A stretch of 11,874 nucleotides of DNA from Candidatus Aminicenantota bacterium (GCA_011048485.1 DSDX01000341.1:1-11874), one strand, 5' to 3'. Counted from the stretch's first letter, positions 1-7,872 are shown. The notes: a model not told the origin generated them from the letters alone. Translations and numbers: made by a program.

Positions 1-1286
1 ACGTCGAACATCCCCAGGTGCGTCATTTTGTCATAGATCCCGATCATCGTCTCCCGGCAAAGATCGGCGGAATCCCCCTCCGGATTCCGGTTCTCGAACG
101 GAAGGACCGCGAGGGAAGGCTTGCCCCCTGTCGCAGGCCCCGCGTCCCTCCTGAGAAAAAGCCGCCAGAGCCCAATCCCCGCGGCGATCACGGCAATCGC
201 TATGAGCGCGGGAACGACGATCTTCTTCGGCGAAAAGGACACCGTGATCTGCCGCGATGTCGACGGGACGGTGGGCAGGACTTTTTCCGTCGTCGTGACG
301 CCTTTTTCGACCTTGTCCAGCTCCTCCAGGATGGCGTCGACACCCTGGAAGCGCTTCTCCCTGTCCCGCTCCAGGCAGCGCAGGATGAGCCGTTCGAGCT
401 CGCCGGGGAGCTGCGGATTGAGGTCCATCGGGTTCCGCGGCGTCTCGGTCTTCTGCTTGAGGGCGATGGCGACGAACGTCTCCCCTTCGAACGGGAGCTT
501 CCCCGTCACCATCTCGTACAGGATGACGCCCAGCGAATAGATGTCCGACCGGGCGTCCGCCTCCTTGGCCTCCATCTGCTCGGGCGACATGTACTCGGGC
601 GTCCCGATCACCACCCCCGCGCCGGTCAATCCCTTCATCTTCAGGGAGCGGGCGATCCCGAAGTCCATGATCCGGACGTTCCCCTCCCGGTCGATCATGA
701 TGTTCTGGGGCTTGAGGTCCCGGTGCACCACCCCCAGCCGGTGGGCCTCGGCCAGGCCCTCCGAGATCTGCCGGGCGATGTAGACGGTCTTCCCGGCGCT
801 CATCTGCCCCATCATCCGGAGGACGCTCTTGAGGTCCTCGCCGGAGACGTATTCCATCGTGATGTAGTGGGTTCCGTTGTCGTCGCCGAGGTCGTACATC
901 CGGCAGACGTTGCGGTGGGAGATCCTGCGGGCCAGCCGGAGCTCGTTGTCGAAGCGCTCGATCGCCTCCCCGTCGGAGGAGATCTCGGGCTTGATGAGCT
1001 TCAGGGCGATCTTCTCCTTGGTCTTCGTGTCGAAGATCTTGTAGACCCGGCCCATTCCGCCGTGGCCCAGCTCCTCGATGACCTGGTAGCGGCCGGCGAA
1101 GGTCGAGCCGGTCGTCAGCTCCTTTTGCACCGTCGCCATGGTTTCGGTGACGACGGGCCGGGGAGGATCATGGGGTCCCGGACTGAATCCTTTTGAAGCC
1201 GGGTCATGTCCCCGGATCGGCGCGCCGCACTCGGCGCAGAAGTGCGCCGTGTCCGCGTTCTCGGAGCGACAGACCGGGCATTTCAT
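1..1286 (-). CDS. Zinc-ribbon membrane Ser/Thr protein kinase, C-terminus off the left edge
   Basis: The first 428 residues are in the window, read without a stop from ATG 1286 to the edge. The N-terminal zinc ribbon has C3, C6, C17 and C20. A Hanks-type kinase domain (about 66-330) follows with a GHGGMG loop, ATP lysine K96, catalytic HRD 188-190, DFG 208-210 and SPE 234-236, so it should be active. A juxtamembrane STSRQITVSFSPKK stretch precedes one TM helix (about 355-378). Then a TolB/FlgO-like domain starts (LAVLPFENR) and is cut off, so the kinase should face the cytoplasm and the sensor the outside. It lies 13 nt after the stop of the upstream paralogue, with an AAAAGGGGAT ribosome site, so they are probably co-transcribed. 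The substrate is unknown. It may carry TPRs like its paralogue, but that part is outside the window. Confidence 0.93.
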   Translation of the reverse strand, partial: MKCPVCRSENADTAHFCAECGAPIRGHDPASKGFSPGPHDPPRPVVTETMATVQKELTTGSTFAGRYQVIEELGHGGMGRVYKIFDTKTKEKIALKLIKPEISSDGEAIERFDNELRLARRISHRNVCRMYDLGDDNGTHYITMEYVSGEDLKSVLRMMGQMSAGKTVYIARQISEGLAEAHRLGVVHRDLKPQNIMIDREGNVRIMDFGIARSLKMKGLTGAGVVIGTPEYMSPEQMEAKEADARSDIYSLGVILYEMVTGKLPFEGETFVAIALKQKTETPRNPMDLNPQLPGELERLILRCLERDREKRFQGVDAILEELDKVEKGVTTTEKVLPTVPSTSRQITVSFSPKKIVVPALIAIAVIAAGIGLWRLFLRRDAGPATGGKPSLAVLPFENRNPEGDSADLCRETMIGIYDKMTHLGMFD

Positions 1287-1299
1287 GCGAATCCCCTTT

Positions 1300-4200
1300 T
1301 TATTTTCCCAGGACCTCCAGCCTCTTTCTTGCGTCTTCGACTTCGGAAAAGCCGGGATCGGCGTCCTTCCAGAGCTCGAGGAATTTCGCGTAATTCTCGC
1401 GGGCTTTGGCCTTGTCTCCAAGCTTCTCATGAATCTGGCCGAGCCTGTAAAAAGCCCGGGCATAGATGTCGCCATAAGACAGCCGACCAGTCGTCAACGC
1501 CGTGATATGTTCGTATTTCTCCCGCGCCTTCTCCAAATCGCCGGAGCTGAAGTACGTGAGGGCCAGGGTGTCGAGAATCCAGGCGGCCTTTTCATAGCGG
1601 CCGTAGGGAAGCGACCGCTCGGCCCGCTCAAGATATTCGACGGCCCGAGAAAAATTCTTTCGCTTCAGCTCGATGGCGCCCATGAGATGGTCGTAGAGCC
1701 GGATCGCTTTCTTGTTCAACCCCTTTTCGATGAACGCCTTGAGCTCTCCGGCCGTTATTTCCGCTTCATCGATCCGGTTCGAAGCCAGATGGATAAGGCC
1801 CCTGAGATGGATGACCGACCTCTTATTGCCGAAATCGGTATTCCCGGTGTCGATGGCGAAGGCTTTCCTGCATTCGTTGCGGGCGGCCTCCGTCCGGCCT
1901 GATATCAAATACGCGCGGGCGAGGCTTTCATGGCAAGTCCGTTCAAGATCGGGAAGTCCTGACTTCTTGAATTGTTCGGCGAGCGGCGCCACTATTTTGA
2001 TCAGTTCGCGGTCGCGGCCTTCGAGGATCAGCAAATTACCGAGACCGCGGTAGCCGCTGTAACGTGCGGCGGGAGTTTTTTCTCCGACCAGAGCGCGATA
2101 GGCGGCTTCCGCTTCCGCCAAATCGCCTTTCCGGACGAGCCAAGAGGCGCGGAGGACGCGGTTTGAATAATCGTCGGGGGCGAGCGTTTCGGCCGCCTCG
2201 AGCTCCTTTGCAGCGAGGTCGAGGCGATTCTGGCCGAGGTGAAGATAAGCCAGTTCCCGGCGGCCGAACGCGTTATTTTCGATCTCGCGGAGATACTTCT
2301 CCAGAACCTCCTGCGCCTTGTCAGGCATGTTTATAGCTCGATAGACATCCGCTATCTGCGAATAGGCGGCCCCGAATCGAAACTTCGTCGATATGCACTT
2401 TTCGTAGTGTTTCAGGGCCTCGTCCCATTCTTCGATATCGCCAAATATGCACGCCATTGTGTAATTGATCCGCGGGTGATCGGGGTAGAGCGCCAGATTC
2501 TTCCTGCCCGCTTCCAGGGATTTGGCCCAGTCCGGTTCCGGCCTGTTCCAATAATAATGTTCCAGCTCGATGACGTTTCGGTCCTTCTCCGAGATCCGCT
2601 CCGGACGGTTTTGAATGAGCTCGAGGGCTTTGGCCTCGTATTTCCGGGCCTCGGGATAATCAAGGATGTTTTGGCTAGCGGACCTCAACGCCCAGTAAGC
2701 CATGATGAATTCGGGATCGATGGCCACGGCCTTCCGGAGGAGCCGAATGGCATCGGCATATTCGATACGGAAATGGTGCCTGCGGGATTCGACGTAATAG
2801 GCCCAGGCCTCGGCCGACGGCGACGCGATGTCGCCGATGCTCTGGTCGACGTCGGCGGCAAGCTGCGTCGCGGTGAGGTTCAAATCCGCCTTGATCTTCC
2901 GGGTTATCTCGCGGATCTTGGGCATGATCTCGTCGAAATTCCCGCCGGCCACCTGGACCGGCGAGAGCCCTTCGCGCGAGTGCGGCTTCCGGCACGTCGC
3001 GTTGATGACGATCTGGTCTCCCGCCTTGAGGAAGCTCCCGTTGACCGTGTACTGCGCCCCGCCCTCGTCGGCGATCCGGACGAGGTCCGCGGTGGAATAC
3101 GCCGAGGCGTCGGCCAGGTCGAGCTTCTTAAGGACGCCGTAGATGTCGCTGTCGGTCAGGACGTCCAGGAATCTCGACTGGTTCAGGTCCATGATCAGGA
3201 GGTCCCGGATGCCGGTGGACCAGTTGTCCAGCGCTTTATCGCCCGTCTTGTTCTCGAAATTCACGACCGCGACCGTCGGCCGGGCCGAGGCGGGAGTGGC
3301 GATCCTTTTTCGGGGCAAAACGCTTAGGATGACGATCCCGGCCGCGACGACGGCCAAACCGATGAGGCCCGGAACGATGATCTTCTTCGGCGAAAAGGAC
3401 ACCGTGATCTGCCGCGACGTCGAGCGGGCGGACGGCAGGATCTTCTCCGTCGTCGGCAGGCCTTTTTCGATCCGCTCGAGCTCGGAACGGACGTCGGAAG
3501 CGCTCTGGTAGCGCTTGGCCTTATCTTTCTCCAGGCACTTGAGGATGACGCCGCTCAAGTCGTCGGGCAGGCCGGGATTGAGCTCTTTGGGGGGCCTCGG
3601 CGCCTCGCCTTTGTGCTTCATGGCCACGCTCAAGGCCGTCTCGCCCTCGAACGGCACGCGGCTCGTCGCCATCTCGTAGAGAATGACGCCCAAGGAATAG
3701 ATGTCGGAGCGGTGGTTGACGTCCTTGGCCTCGGCCTGTTCCGGGCTCATGTACTCGGGCGTGCCGATCATCACGCTCGGCCCGGTGATCCCCTTTTCCC
3801 GGACCGACCGGGCGATGCCGAAGTCCATGATCTTGGCGTTCCCGTTCTTGTCGATCATGATGTTCTGGGGCTTGAGGTCCCGATGGACGACGCCCAGGCC
3901 GTGGGCCTCCGCCAATCCCTCGCAGACTTGTTTCGCGACGCTCAGCAGCATGCCCAGGCTCAGGCTCCCGGACATGTGGATCATGCTCTTGAGGTCCTCG
4001 CCATGGACATATTCCATGGTGATGAAGCGGGCGCCCGCCGCCTCCCCGATGTCGAACATCTTGCAGACGTTCCGGTGCCCGATCCGGCGGGCCAGCCGCA
4101 GCTCGTTCGAGAACCGCTCGATCGTGTCCTTGTCGGAGGCGACCTCCGGCCGGATGAGCTTGAGGGCGATCTTCTCGCCGACCTTGGTGTCGTGGACCTT

Positions 4201-4392
4201 GTAGACCCGGCCCATGCCGCCGTGGCCGAGCTCCTCAATGATTTGGTAGCGGCCGGCGAAGGTCTGGCCGGTTGTCAGTTCGTGGATTGGTGTTTGGAGG
4301 GTTTCGGTGACGTTGGGACGGAGAGGGGTGGCGCACTTGCCGCAGTAGGCAGATTCCGGAGGGTTCTCGTGCTGACACTTCGGGCACTTCAC
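1300..4392 (-). CDS. Membrane Ser/Thr protein kinase with zinc ribbon, TolB-like domain and TPR tail
   Basis: This is a 1030-aa receptor-like kinase with a GTG start, chosen because AAGGGG lies 8 nt upstream and the zinc ribbon (C3, C6, C17, C20) begins there. Order of parts: zinc ribbon 1-25; Hanks kinase about 49-310 with GHGGMG 56-61, K78, HRD 170-172, DFG 190-192 and SPE 216-218; a Ser/Thr-rich juxtamembrane segment about 316-336; one TM helix about 338-359; a TolB/FlgO-like alpha/beta domain about 370-505 (VAVVNFENKTGD); then TPR-like helical pairs from about 527 to the end. All core catalytic residues are present. The family phosphorylates Ser/Thr on cytoplasmic partners; here the signal is probably sensed by the extracytoplasmic TolB/TPR part. 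It is the first gene of a two-kinase operon, with a promoter-like site 30-60 nt upstream. Partners and ligand cannot be read from sequence. Confidence 0.95.
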   Translation of the reverse strand: MKCPKCQHENPPESAYCGKCATPLRPNVTETLQTPIHELTTGQTFAGRYQIIEELGHGGMGRVYKVHDTKVGEKIALKLIRPEVASDKDTIERFSNELRLARRIGHRNVCKMFDIGEAAGARFITMEYVHGEDLKSMIHMSGSLSLGMLLSVAKQVCEGLAEAHGLGVVHRDLKPQNIMIDKNGNAKIMDFGIARSVREKGITGPSVMIGTPEYMSPEQAEAKDVNHRSDIYSLGVILYEMATSRVPFEGETALSVAMKHKGEAPRPPKELNPGLPDDLSGVILKCLEKDKAKRYQSASDVRSELERIEKGLPTTEKILPSARSTSRQITVSFSPKKIIVPGLIGLAVVAAGIVILSVLPRKRIATPASARPTVAVVNFENKTGDKALDNWSTGIRDLLIMDLNQSRFLDVLTDSDIYGVLKKLDLADASAYSTADLVRIADEGGAQYTVNGSFLKAGDQIVINATCRKPHSREGLSPVQVAGGNFDEIMPKIREITRKIKADLNLTATQLAADVDQSIGDIASPSAEAWAYYVESRRHHFRIEYADAIRLLRKAVAIDPEFIMAYWALRSASQNILDYPEARKYEAKALELIQNRPERISEKDRNVIELEHYYWNRPEPDWAKSLEAGRKNLALYPDHPRINYTMACIFGDIEEWDEALKHYEKCISTKFRFGAAYSQIADVYRAINMPDKAQEVLEKYLREIENNAFGRRELAYLHLGQNRLDLAAKELEAAETLAPDDYSNRVLRASWLVRKGDLAEAEAAYRALVGEKTPAARYSGYRGLGNLLILEGRDRELIKIVAPLAEQFKKSGLPDLERTCHESLARAYLISGRTEAARNECRKAFAIDTGNTDFGNKRSVIHLRGLIHLASNRIDEAEITAGELKAFIEKGLNKKAIRLYDHLMGAIELKRKNFSRAVEYLERAERSLPYGRYEKAAWILDTLALTYFSSGDLEKAREKYEHITALTTGRLSYGDIYARAFYRLGQIHEKLGDKAKARENYAKFLELWKDADPGFSEVEDARKRLEVLGK

Positions 4393-4421
4393 GGCCGATT
4401 CCCCTTATCTGCCCTGGCCCT

Positions 4422-4451
4422 AGGATAATGCCGATGGCTGCGGATAGTCAA
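4422..4451 (-). promoter_or_regulatory. Candidate promoter of the kinase operon
   Basis: On the minus strand, TTGACT (4451-4446) is followed by an 18-nt spacer and TATCCT (4427-4422). This puts a start near 4415, about 23 nt before the GTG. The TATnnT form of the -10 box and the 18-nt spacing match the candidate promoter before the racemase gene. A second TTGACA (4458-4453) overlaps just upstream. This is by pattern only. Confidence 0.4.
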
Positions 4452-4452
4452 C

Positions 4453-4476
4453 TGTCAAGGGGGCTCTATGCTGATG
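4453..4476 (-). repeat. Copy 1 of a short shared upstream motif
   Basis: The plus strand reads TGTCAA, then GGGGGCTCTATG, then CTGATG. The same elements recur at 5583-5612. Read on the minus strand, both copies lie upstream of a minus-strand gene and end in TTGACA next to the presumed promoter. It could be a shared regulatory site or a small dispersed repeat. Confidence 0.5.
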
Positions 4477-4653
4477 CCCAGTCAACCGCAAGAGCGCCAG
4501 GTAAGCCTCCCGTTTTCGCGGCCCCTTCAGCGAAGGGAGGGGCCCGCCCTCATTTGGCCGTTTCCGGGCCGGCCAACCCAAGCAGGTTCCCGCTGTAGGA
4601 CGGGTCCGAGATCCGCGATCCTTTTCTTCGCGGCTCAGTTCAGCGATCAGGGG

Positions 4654-5430
4654 CTATTTGGTCTGAGGCCAATAGGAAAGCGCCTCGAGCAGATACCCCA
4701 ATCTCCGCTCGTACTTGCGACATAAGGCCATTGTTTTGTCGGCCAAGGCCGTGTAGGCGTCACCGGCCGTCTTGCGGAGGAATTCGTCCGCGGCATTGAA
4801 ATCCGCGGCGTCCTTTCCCCAGCGTGCGCCGACGGTCAACGGCATGTCGGGGCCCATGATGAGCATGTAGTTCAGGAAGCCGTCCGGGATGTTCTTGCTC
4901 TTGTAGAGGGCCTGCCAATCCTTGGCGATCTGCTCGCTCTCCTTCTCCATGCCGGGGAGGCCGTAATAGTAATCCCAGCAGATGAAGCGTGCGTCCTGTG
5001 TACTGACCCGCGGCGGCTCAGGCAAATAGGATAGATCATAGCGCAAGACGACGAGGTCATTATTCATGAAGCTGTAGGAACCTCTGCTCCTTTTCAACAG
5101 GGCTTCGTATTTCGGCCCCCCTTTGGCGGCCAGTTCCATATCGGTCTTCATCATCTCTTCGAGGCCGGCCATATCCTTTATGGGGCTGAGAAGGTAATAG
5201 TGGAAATCCTCAGTCCGATAGACCGTGAAGGACCACGGATACTTGATTTCGACATAGAAGGCCAGCCAGTCCTTCACCACCGCTTCGAATTCCGCTGACC
5301 TGGCCGGTTCGACGACGAACTCGCTGACCCAAATCAGCTGGTTTTCCGGCGCCTGGGCGCGGGCGGCGATGCCGAGAGAGAGGACAACGCCAAGACACAA
5401 GACCCCCAGGACCAAACCTCTTGTCTTCAT
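4654..5430 (-). CDS. Secreted protein with two NIPSNAP/ABM-like halves, function unknown
   Basis: This 258-aa protein begins with a clear signal peptide (basic MKTR, a hydrophobic core to about residue 22, and an ARA-Q cleavage site near residue 26), so it should be exported. The start is supported by GAGGGGG a few bases before the ATG. The mature part has two similar halves, about 30-130 and 145-258. Each opens with a beta strand (LIWVSEFVV; RFICWDYYY), then an amphipathic helix with a DW pair (VVKDWLAFY; IAKDWQALY), then further strands and helices. This pattern resembles dimeric alpha/beta-barrel (ABM or NIPSNAP-like) proteins, which bind small ligands or act as cofactor-free oxygenases. 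The assignment is structural intuition; no catalytic residues can be named. It stands alone between the kinase operon and the radical SAM gene, on the same strand as both. Confidence 0.85.
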   Translation of the reverse strand: MKTRGLVLGVLCLGVVLSLGIAARAQAPENQLIWVSEFVVEPARSAEFEAVVKDWLAFYVEIKYPWSFTVYRTEDFHYYLLSPIKDMAGLEEMMKTDMELAAKGGPKYEALLKRSRGSYSFMNNDLVVLRYDLSYLPEPPRVSTQDARFICWDYYYGLPGMEKESEQIAKDWQALYKSKNIPDGFLNYMLIMGPDMPLTVGARWGKDAADFNAADEFLRKTAGDAYTALADKTMALCRKYERRLGYLLEALSYWPQTK

Positions 5431-5546
5431 GGAACACCCCCTCGCGAAATGGATAGGATATCTATCCCTTGAGGCAGGATACCGGCTCTTTGAACGGATT
5501 AAAGCTCGCCAGGCTGACGCCGGTTCTCACTCCCCCCGATAAGTCA

Positions 5547-5577
5547 ATAATACGCCTACTAGGGCTGTGCTTGTCAA
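5547..5577 (-). promoter_or_regulatory. Weak candidate promoter of the secreted-protein gene
   Basis: On the minus strand, TTGACA (5577-5572) and TATTAT (5552-5547) both match consensus well, but the 19-nt spacer is long. The leader to the ATG at 5430 would be about 110 nt. A second TTGACA lies 11 bp upstream in the tandem repeat. Confidence 0.3.
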
Positions 5578-5588
5578 GTGCTTGTCAA
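5567..5588. repeat. Perfect tandem 11-bp direct repeat
   Basis: GTGCTTGTCAA occurs twice head to tail (5567-5577 and 5578-5588). One unit is about one helical turn, so the copies lie on the same DNA face, as in many operators. On the minus strand each contains TTGACA, upstream of the secreted-protein gene. Confidence 0.7.
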
Positions 5589-5612
5589 GCTCTTGGGGGC
5601 TCTATGATGATG
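5583..5612 (-). repeat. Copy 2 of the short shared upstream motif
   Basis: TGTCAA, a 6-nt insert, GGGGGCTCTATG, then ATGATG. It matches the copy at 4453-4476 except for the insert and one base. It overlaps the tandem 11-bp repeat and sits just after the radical SAM stop codon, upstream of the secreted-protein gene. Confidence 0.5.
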
Positions 5613-5615
5613 AGT

Positions 5616-6394
5616 TCAAAACACGCGCTCGACGGAGATGCCGCGGGCGCGCAGGGCCTTGGCCAGGCGGGCCGCCTGATTCTCGAAGAAAGAGTCGCGG
5701 AGGGCCTCGAGGAGGCCATGGCGGGCGTAGAAGTCCCGGACCGCCGGGACGTAGTTCATGCGGTCGATGAGGACGTGATCGGCGGTCCCGGCCAATAGTG
5801 CGGCCAGGCGCTCGGGATTCCCTGGCAGGAGCGGCCCGGCGAAGGCGAAGGTCCGGACGCCGGCGGCCCGGAGCCCCGAAGGATCTCGACGCGTTCGGCG
5901 ACCGGCGAGGCGCGCCGCTCGAAAAGAGCCGCAATCGTCTCGTCGTCGGTGGCGATGGTGAAGCCGACCTGGACTTCGGGCAGGCGGCGGATGACGTCGA
6001 GGTCGCGCCGCACCCGGGCCGATTTGGTCTGGATCTCGACCGGGAAATCCAGCCCGACGAGCGCCTCGAGCAGGCGGCGGGTCAGGGCGTAGCGCTCCTC
6101 GAGCGGCTGGTAGGGATCGCAGACCGAGCCGAACCAGATCGTTCCGCGGCGGGCTCGGACGATTTGCCTGGCCAGCAGGGCCGGCGCGTTGACCTTGACG
6201 TCGACGAACTCCCCCCACGGCTCGCTGTGGCCGCTGTAGCGCCTCATGAACAGCGCCGCGTAGCAGTAGACGCATCCGACCTCGCAGCCCGTGTAGGGAT
6301 TGACGCACCAGTCGTGGATCTTCGAGGCATTGAGGATGGACTTGGCCTCGATCTCGCGGACGACCGGCGGGGCCGGCCGCACGGACTGGCTCAT
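5616..6394 (-). pseudogene. SPL-family radical SAM protein, broken by an apparent one-base frameshift
   Basis: The product is related to spore photoproduct lyase (SplB-like radical SAM family). C37, C41 and C44 form the CX3CX2C motif that binds the [4Fe-4S] cluster for cleaving S-adenosylmethionine. Start 6394 is preferred over ATG 6439 because GAGGAG lies 6 nt upstream and 6439 overlaps the candidate -10 box. Residues 1-174 read in one frame up to VEILRG. The natural continuation (LRAAGVRTFAFAG to the stop at 5616) is in the next frame. One extra G in the G-run 5874-5877 would join them into about 259 aa, a normal length. As written, the protein would stop at 5756 after 212 aa. This is either an assembly indel in a G-run or a recent mutation. 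Its DNA-repair or other substrate is unproven; many SPL-like proteins are uncharacterised. Confidence 0.85.
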
Positions 6395-6434
6395 CGGAGG
6401 CTCCTCGTCGCGCCTGGCCCGGCGCTCCCGATCG

Positions 6435-6463
6435 AGCATAGACCAGCGGCCGCGGATTGTAAA
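6435..6463 (-). promoter_or_regulatory. Candidate promoter of the radical SAM gene
   Basis: On the minus strand, TTTACA (6463-6458), a 17-nt spacer and TATGCT (6440-6435). The start would fall near 6428, about 35 nt before ATG 6394. The element is back to back with the racemase promoter. Confidence 0.4.
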
Positions 6464-6471
6464 CCGGGCGA

Positions 6472-6501
6472 TTGACAGCCGCTCGGCCGCGGGCCTATGC
6501 T
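6472..6501 (+). promoter_or_regulatory. Candidate promoter of the racemase gene
   Basis: A perfect TTGACA (6472-6477), an 18-nt spacer and TATGCT (6496-6501). Transcription would start near 6508, giving a leader of about 36 nt that holds GAGGAGG at 6532-6538. This argues against translation from the upstream in-frame ATG at 6472. Confidence 0.5.
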
Positions 6502-6543
6502 CGGGGCGGCCGGGCTGGGGACGCGCGCCGTGAGGAGGATGTC

Positions 6544-7872
6544 ATGAAGCGCAGGGAGTTTATGCGGGACCTAGAGAGGGGAGGGGTGGCGGCGGTCCTG
6601 GCCTCTTTCGGCGGCGCGACGGGCTGCCGGAAAGCGGGCAAGAGCGCCGCGGCGTCGGGAGCGACGGCAGGAACGGCAGCGGCCGGTGCGCCAGCTTCCG
6701 AAGCGAAGTCCGGGATCACGCCTCGGACATTACTAAAAGCCACGCGCGATCCGCACATCGAAGTGGACCTCGGGGCCATCGGGCGGAACCTCGAACGCGT
6801 TCGCGCACGCACGAACGTGCCGGTCATGGGTGTTGTCAAGGCCAACGCCTACGGCCACGGCTTGGTCGAGGTGGGCCGGTTCCTGGAGTCGGCCGGGGTC
6901 GCGGCGCTCATGACCGGAAAGCTCGATGAGGCGGTTCGGTTGCGAGAGGCGGGCGTCCGGTGTCCTATCGCCAACTTCGGCCCCTTCGGGCCGGCGGACG
7001 CGGAGGAGATCCTGCGCCGCGGCGTGCGCCAGGTTGTCGCGACGGACGGCGACCTCGCCGCCCTCGACGCGGCCGCGGCGAAAGCGGGGGTCGCGGCCGG
7101 GATCGACATCCACGTCGATACCGGCATGAACCGGGCCGGCGTGCCGGCTGGGGAGGCGCTGCCGCTCATCGAGAGCGCGGCCTCGCTCCCTAGGATCCGT
7201 ATCGAGGGGATATCGACGGCGCTGACGGAGGACCCCGAGTTCGACCGGGAGCAGCTGCGCGTGTTCGTCGAGGTCTGCGAGGCCGCCAAGGCCAGAGGCA
7301 TCGATTGCGGTCCCCGCCACGCCGCGAGCAGCGGGGCGCTTTTCGGCGCCGACGACGTCTTCCTCGACATGGTCCGCCCGGGGATCGCCCTCTACGGCTA
7401 TTACCCCAACGCGCGGACGATGCGGGAGGACAGCCTGGGGCTCGAGCCGGCCCTCCGGCTCACCGCGACGATCACGTTTGTACGCGACGTCGAGCCGGGC
7501 GAGAGCCTGTCCTATCTGCGGGCCGTCCGGATCGACCGGCCCACGCGCGTGGCCACGGTGGGCATCGGCTACTCGGACGGCTACCCTCCCATGCTGGGCG
7601 GCAAGGGCGTCGTCCTCGTTGACGGCCGGGCCTTCCCGGTCCTTCTGGCCGTGACCTCGAATCACGTCATGATCGATCTCGGCGACGACCGGACCGTCCG
7701 CGTCGGTGATGAGGTCGTGCTGGTCGAGAACCGCCGCGGATCGGAAGCGGCCGCCGACTCCCTGGCCGTGGCCTCCGGTGGGTCCGACTACAAGTTCCTC
7801 ATCGGCCTGAACCCGCTGCTCCCGAGGACCTATCGGGAAGGTCCTATCCGTAGTGCGTCCACATCCGGATGA
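6544..7872 (+). CDS. alr: Alanine-racemase-family PLP enzyme with Tat/lipoprotein export signal
   Basis: This is a 442-aa fold-type III PLP racemase. Such enzymes interconvert L- and D-alanine for peptidoglycan. ATG 6544 is chosen because AGGAGG ends 5 nt upstream. The N-terminus is unusual: MKRREFMRD is a twin-arginine motif (R3, R4), followed by a hydrophobic run and a lipobox-like GATGC with C28, then an Ala/Gly/Ser linker to about residue 65. Tat exports folded, cofactor-loaded proteins, which fits PLP. The barrel carries the PLP lysine K99 in VVKANAYGHG and HVDTGMNRAG. The C-terminal domain has the second catalytic tyrosine Y343 in GIGYSDGYPP. The usual CMDQ segment reads TSNH (371-374), so the substrate may not be alanine. 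The last residues overlap the antisense toxin relic by 29 nt. A periplasmic broad-spectrum racemase is a reasonable alternative name. Confidence 0.92.
   Translation: MKRREFMRDLERGGVAAVLASFGGATGCRKAGKSAAASGATAGTAAAGAPASEAKSGITPRTLLKATRDPHIEVDLGAIGRNLERVRARTNVPVMGVVKANAYGHGLVEVGRFLESAGVAALMTGKLDEAVRLREAGVRCPIANFGPFGPADAEEILRRGVRQVVATDGDLAALDAAAAKAGVAAGIDIHVDTGMNRAGVPAGEALPLIESAASLPRIRIEGISTALTEDPEFDREQLRVFVEVCEAAKARGIDCGPRHAASSGALFGADDVFLDMVRPGIALYGYYPNARTMREDSLGLEPALRLTATITFVRDVEPGESLSYLRAVRIDRPTRVATVGIGYSDGYPPMLGGKGVVLVDGRAFPVLLAVTSNHVMIDLGDDRTVRVGDEVVLVENRRGSEAAADSLAVASGGSDYKFLIGLNPLLPRTYREGPIRSASTSG

Larger units (their letters stand above)
4393..4653. other. Intergenic region between the kinase operon and the secreted protein gene
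   Basis: No gene is supported in these 261 bases. Besides the candidate promoter and the shared motif, there is a small perfect hairpin at 4523-4537 (CCCTTC, loop AGC, GAAGGG) without a following T-run on either strand. The preceding gene therefore has no convincing terminator here. Confidence 0.5.

Noticed and set aside
18..1196. Long plus-strand open frame of 392 codons
   Set aside because: It is the shadow of the minus-strand kinase, which has clear family motifs; the plus product is Arg/Pro/Leu-rich without motifs.
2239..3327. Plus-strand open frame of 362 codons
   Set aside because: Antisense to the TPR and TolB-like part of the kinase; GC-rich third positions create it.
4523..4537. 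Hairpin as a transcription terminator
   Set aside because: The stem is only 6 bp and no T-run follows on either strand.
6472..6543. Upstream in-frame start of the racemase
   Set aside because: It overlaps the candidate -35 box and lacks a ribosome site, while AGGAGG precedes ATG 6544.
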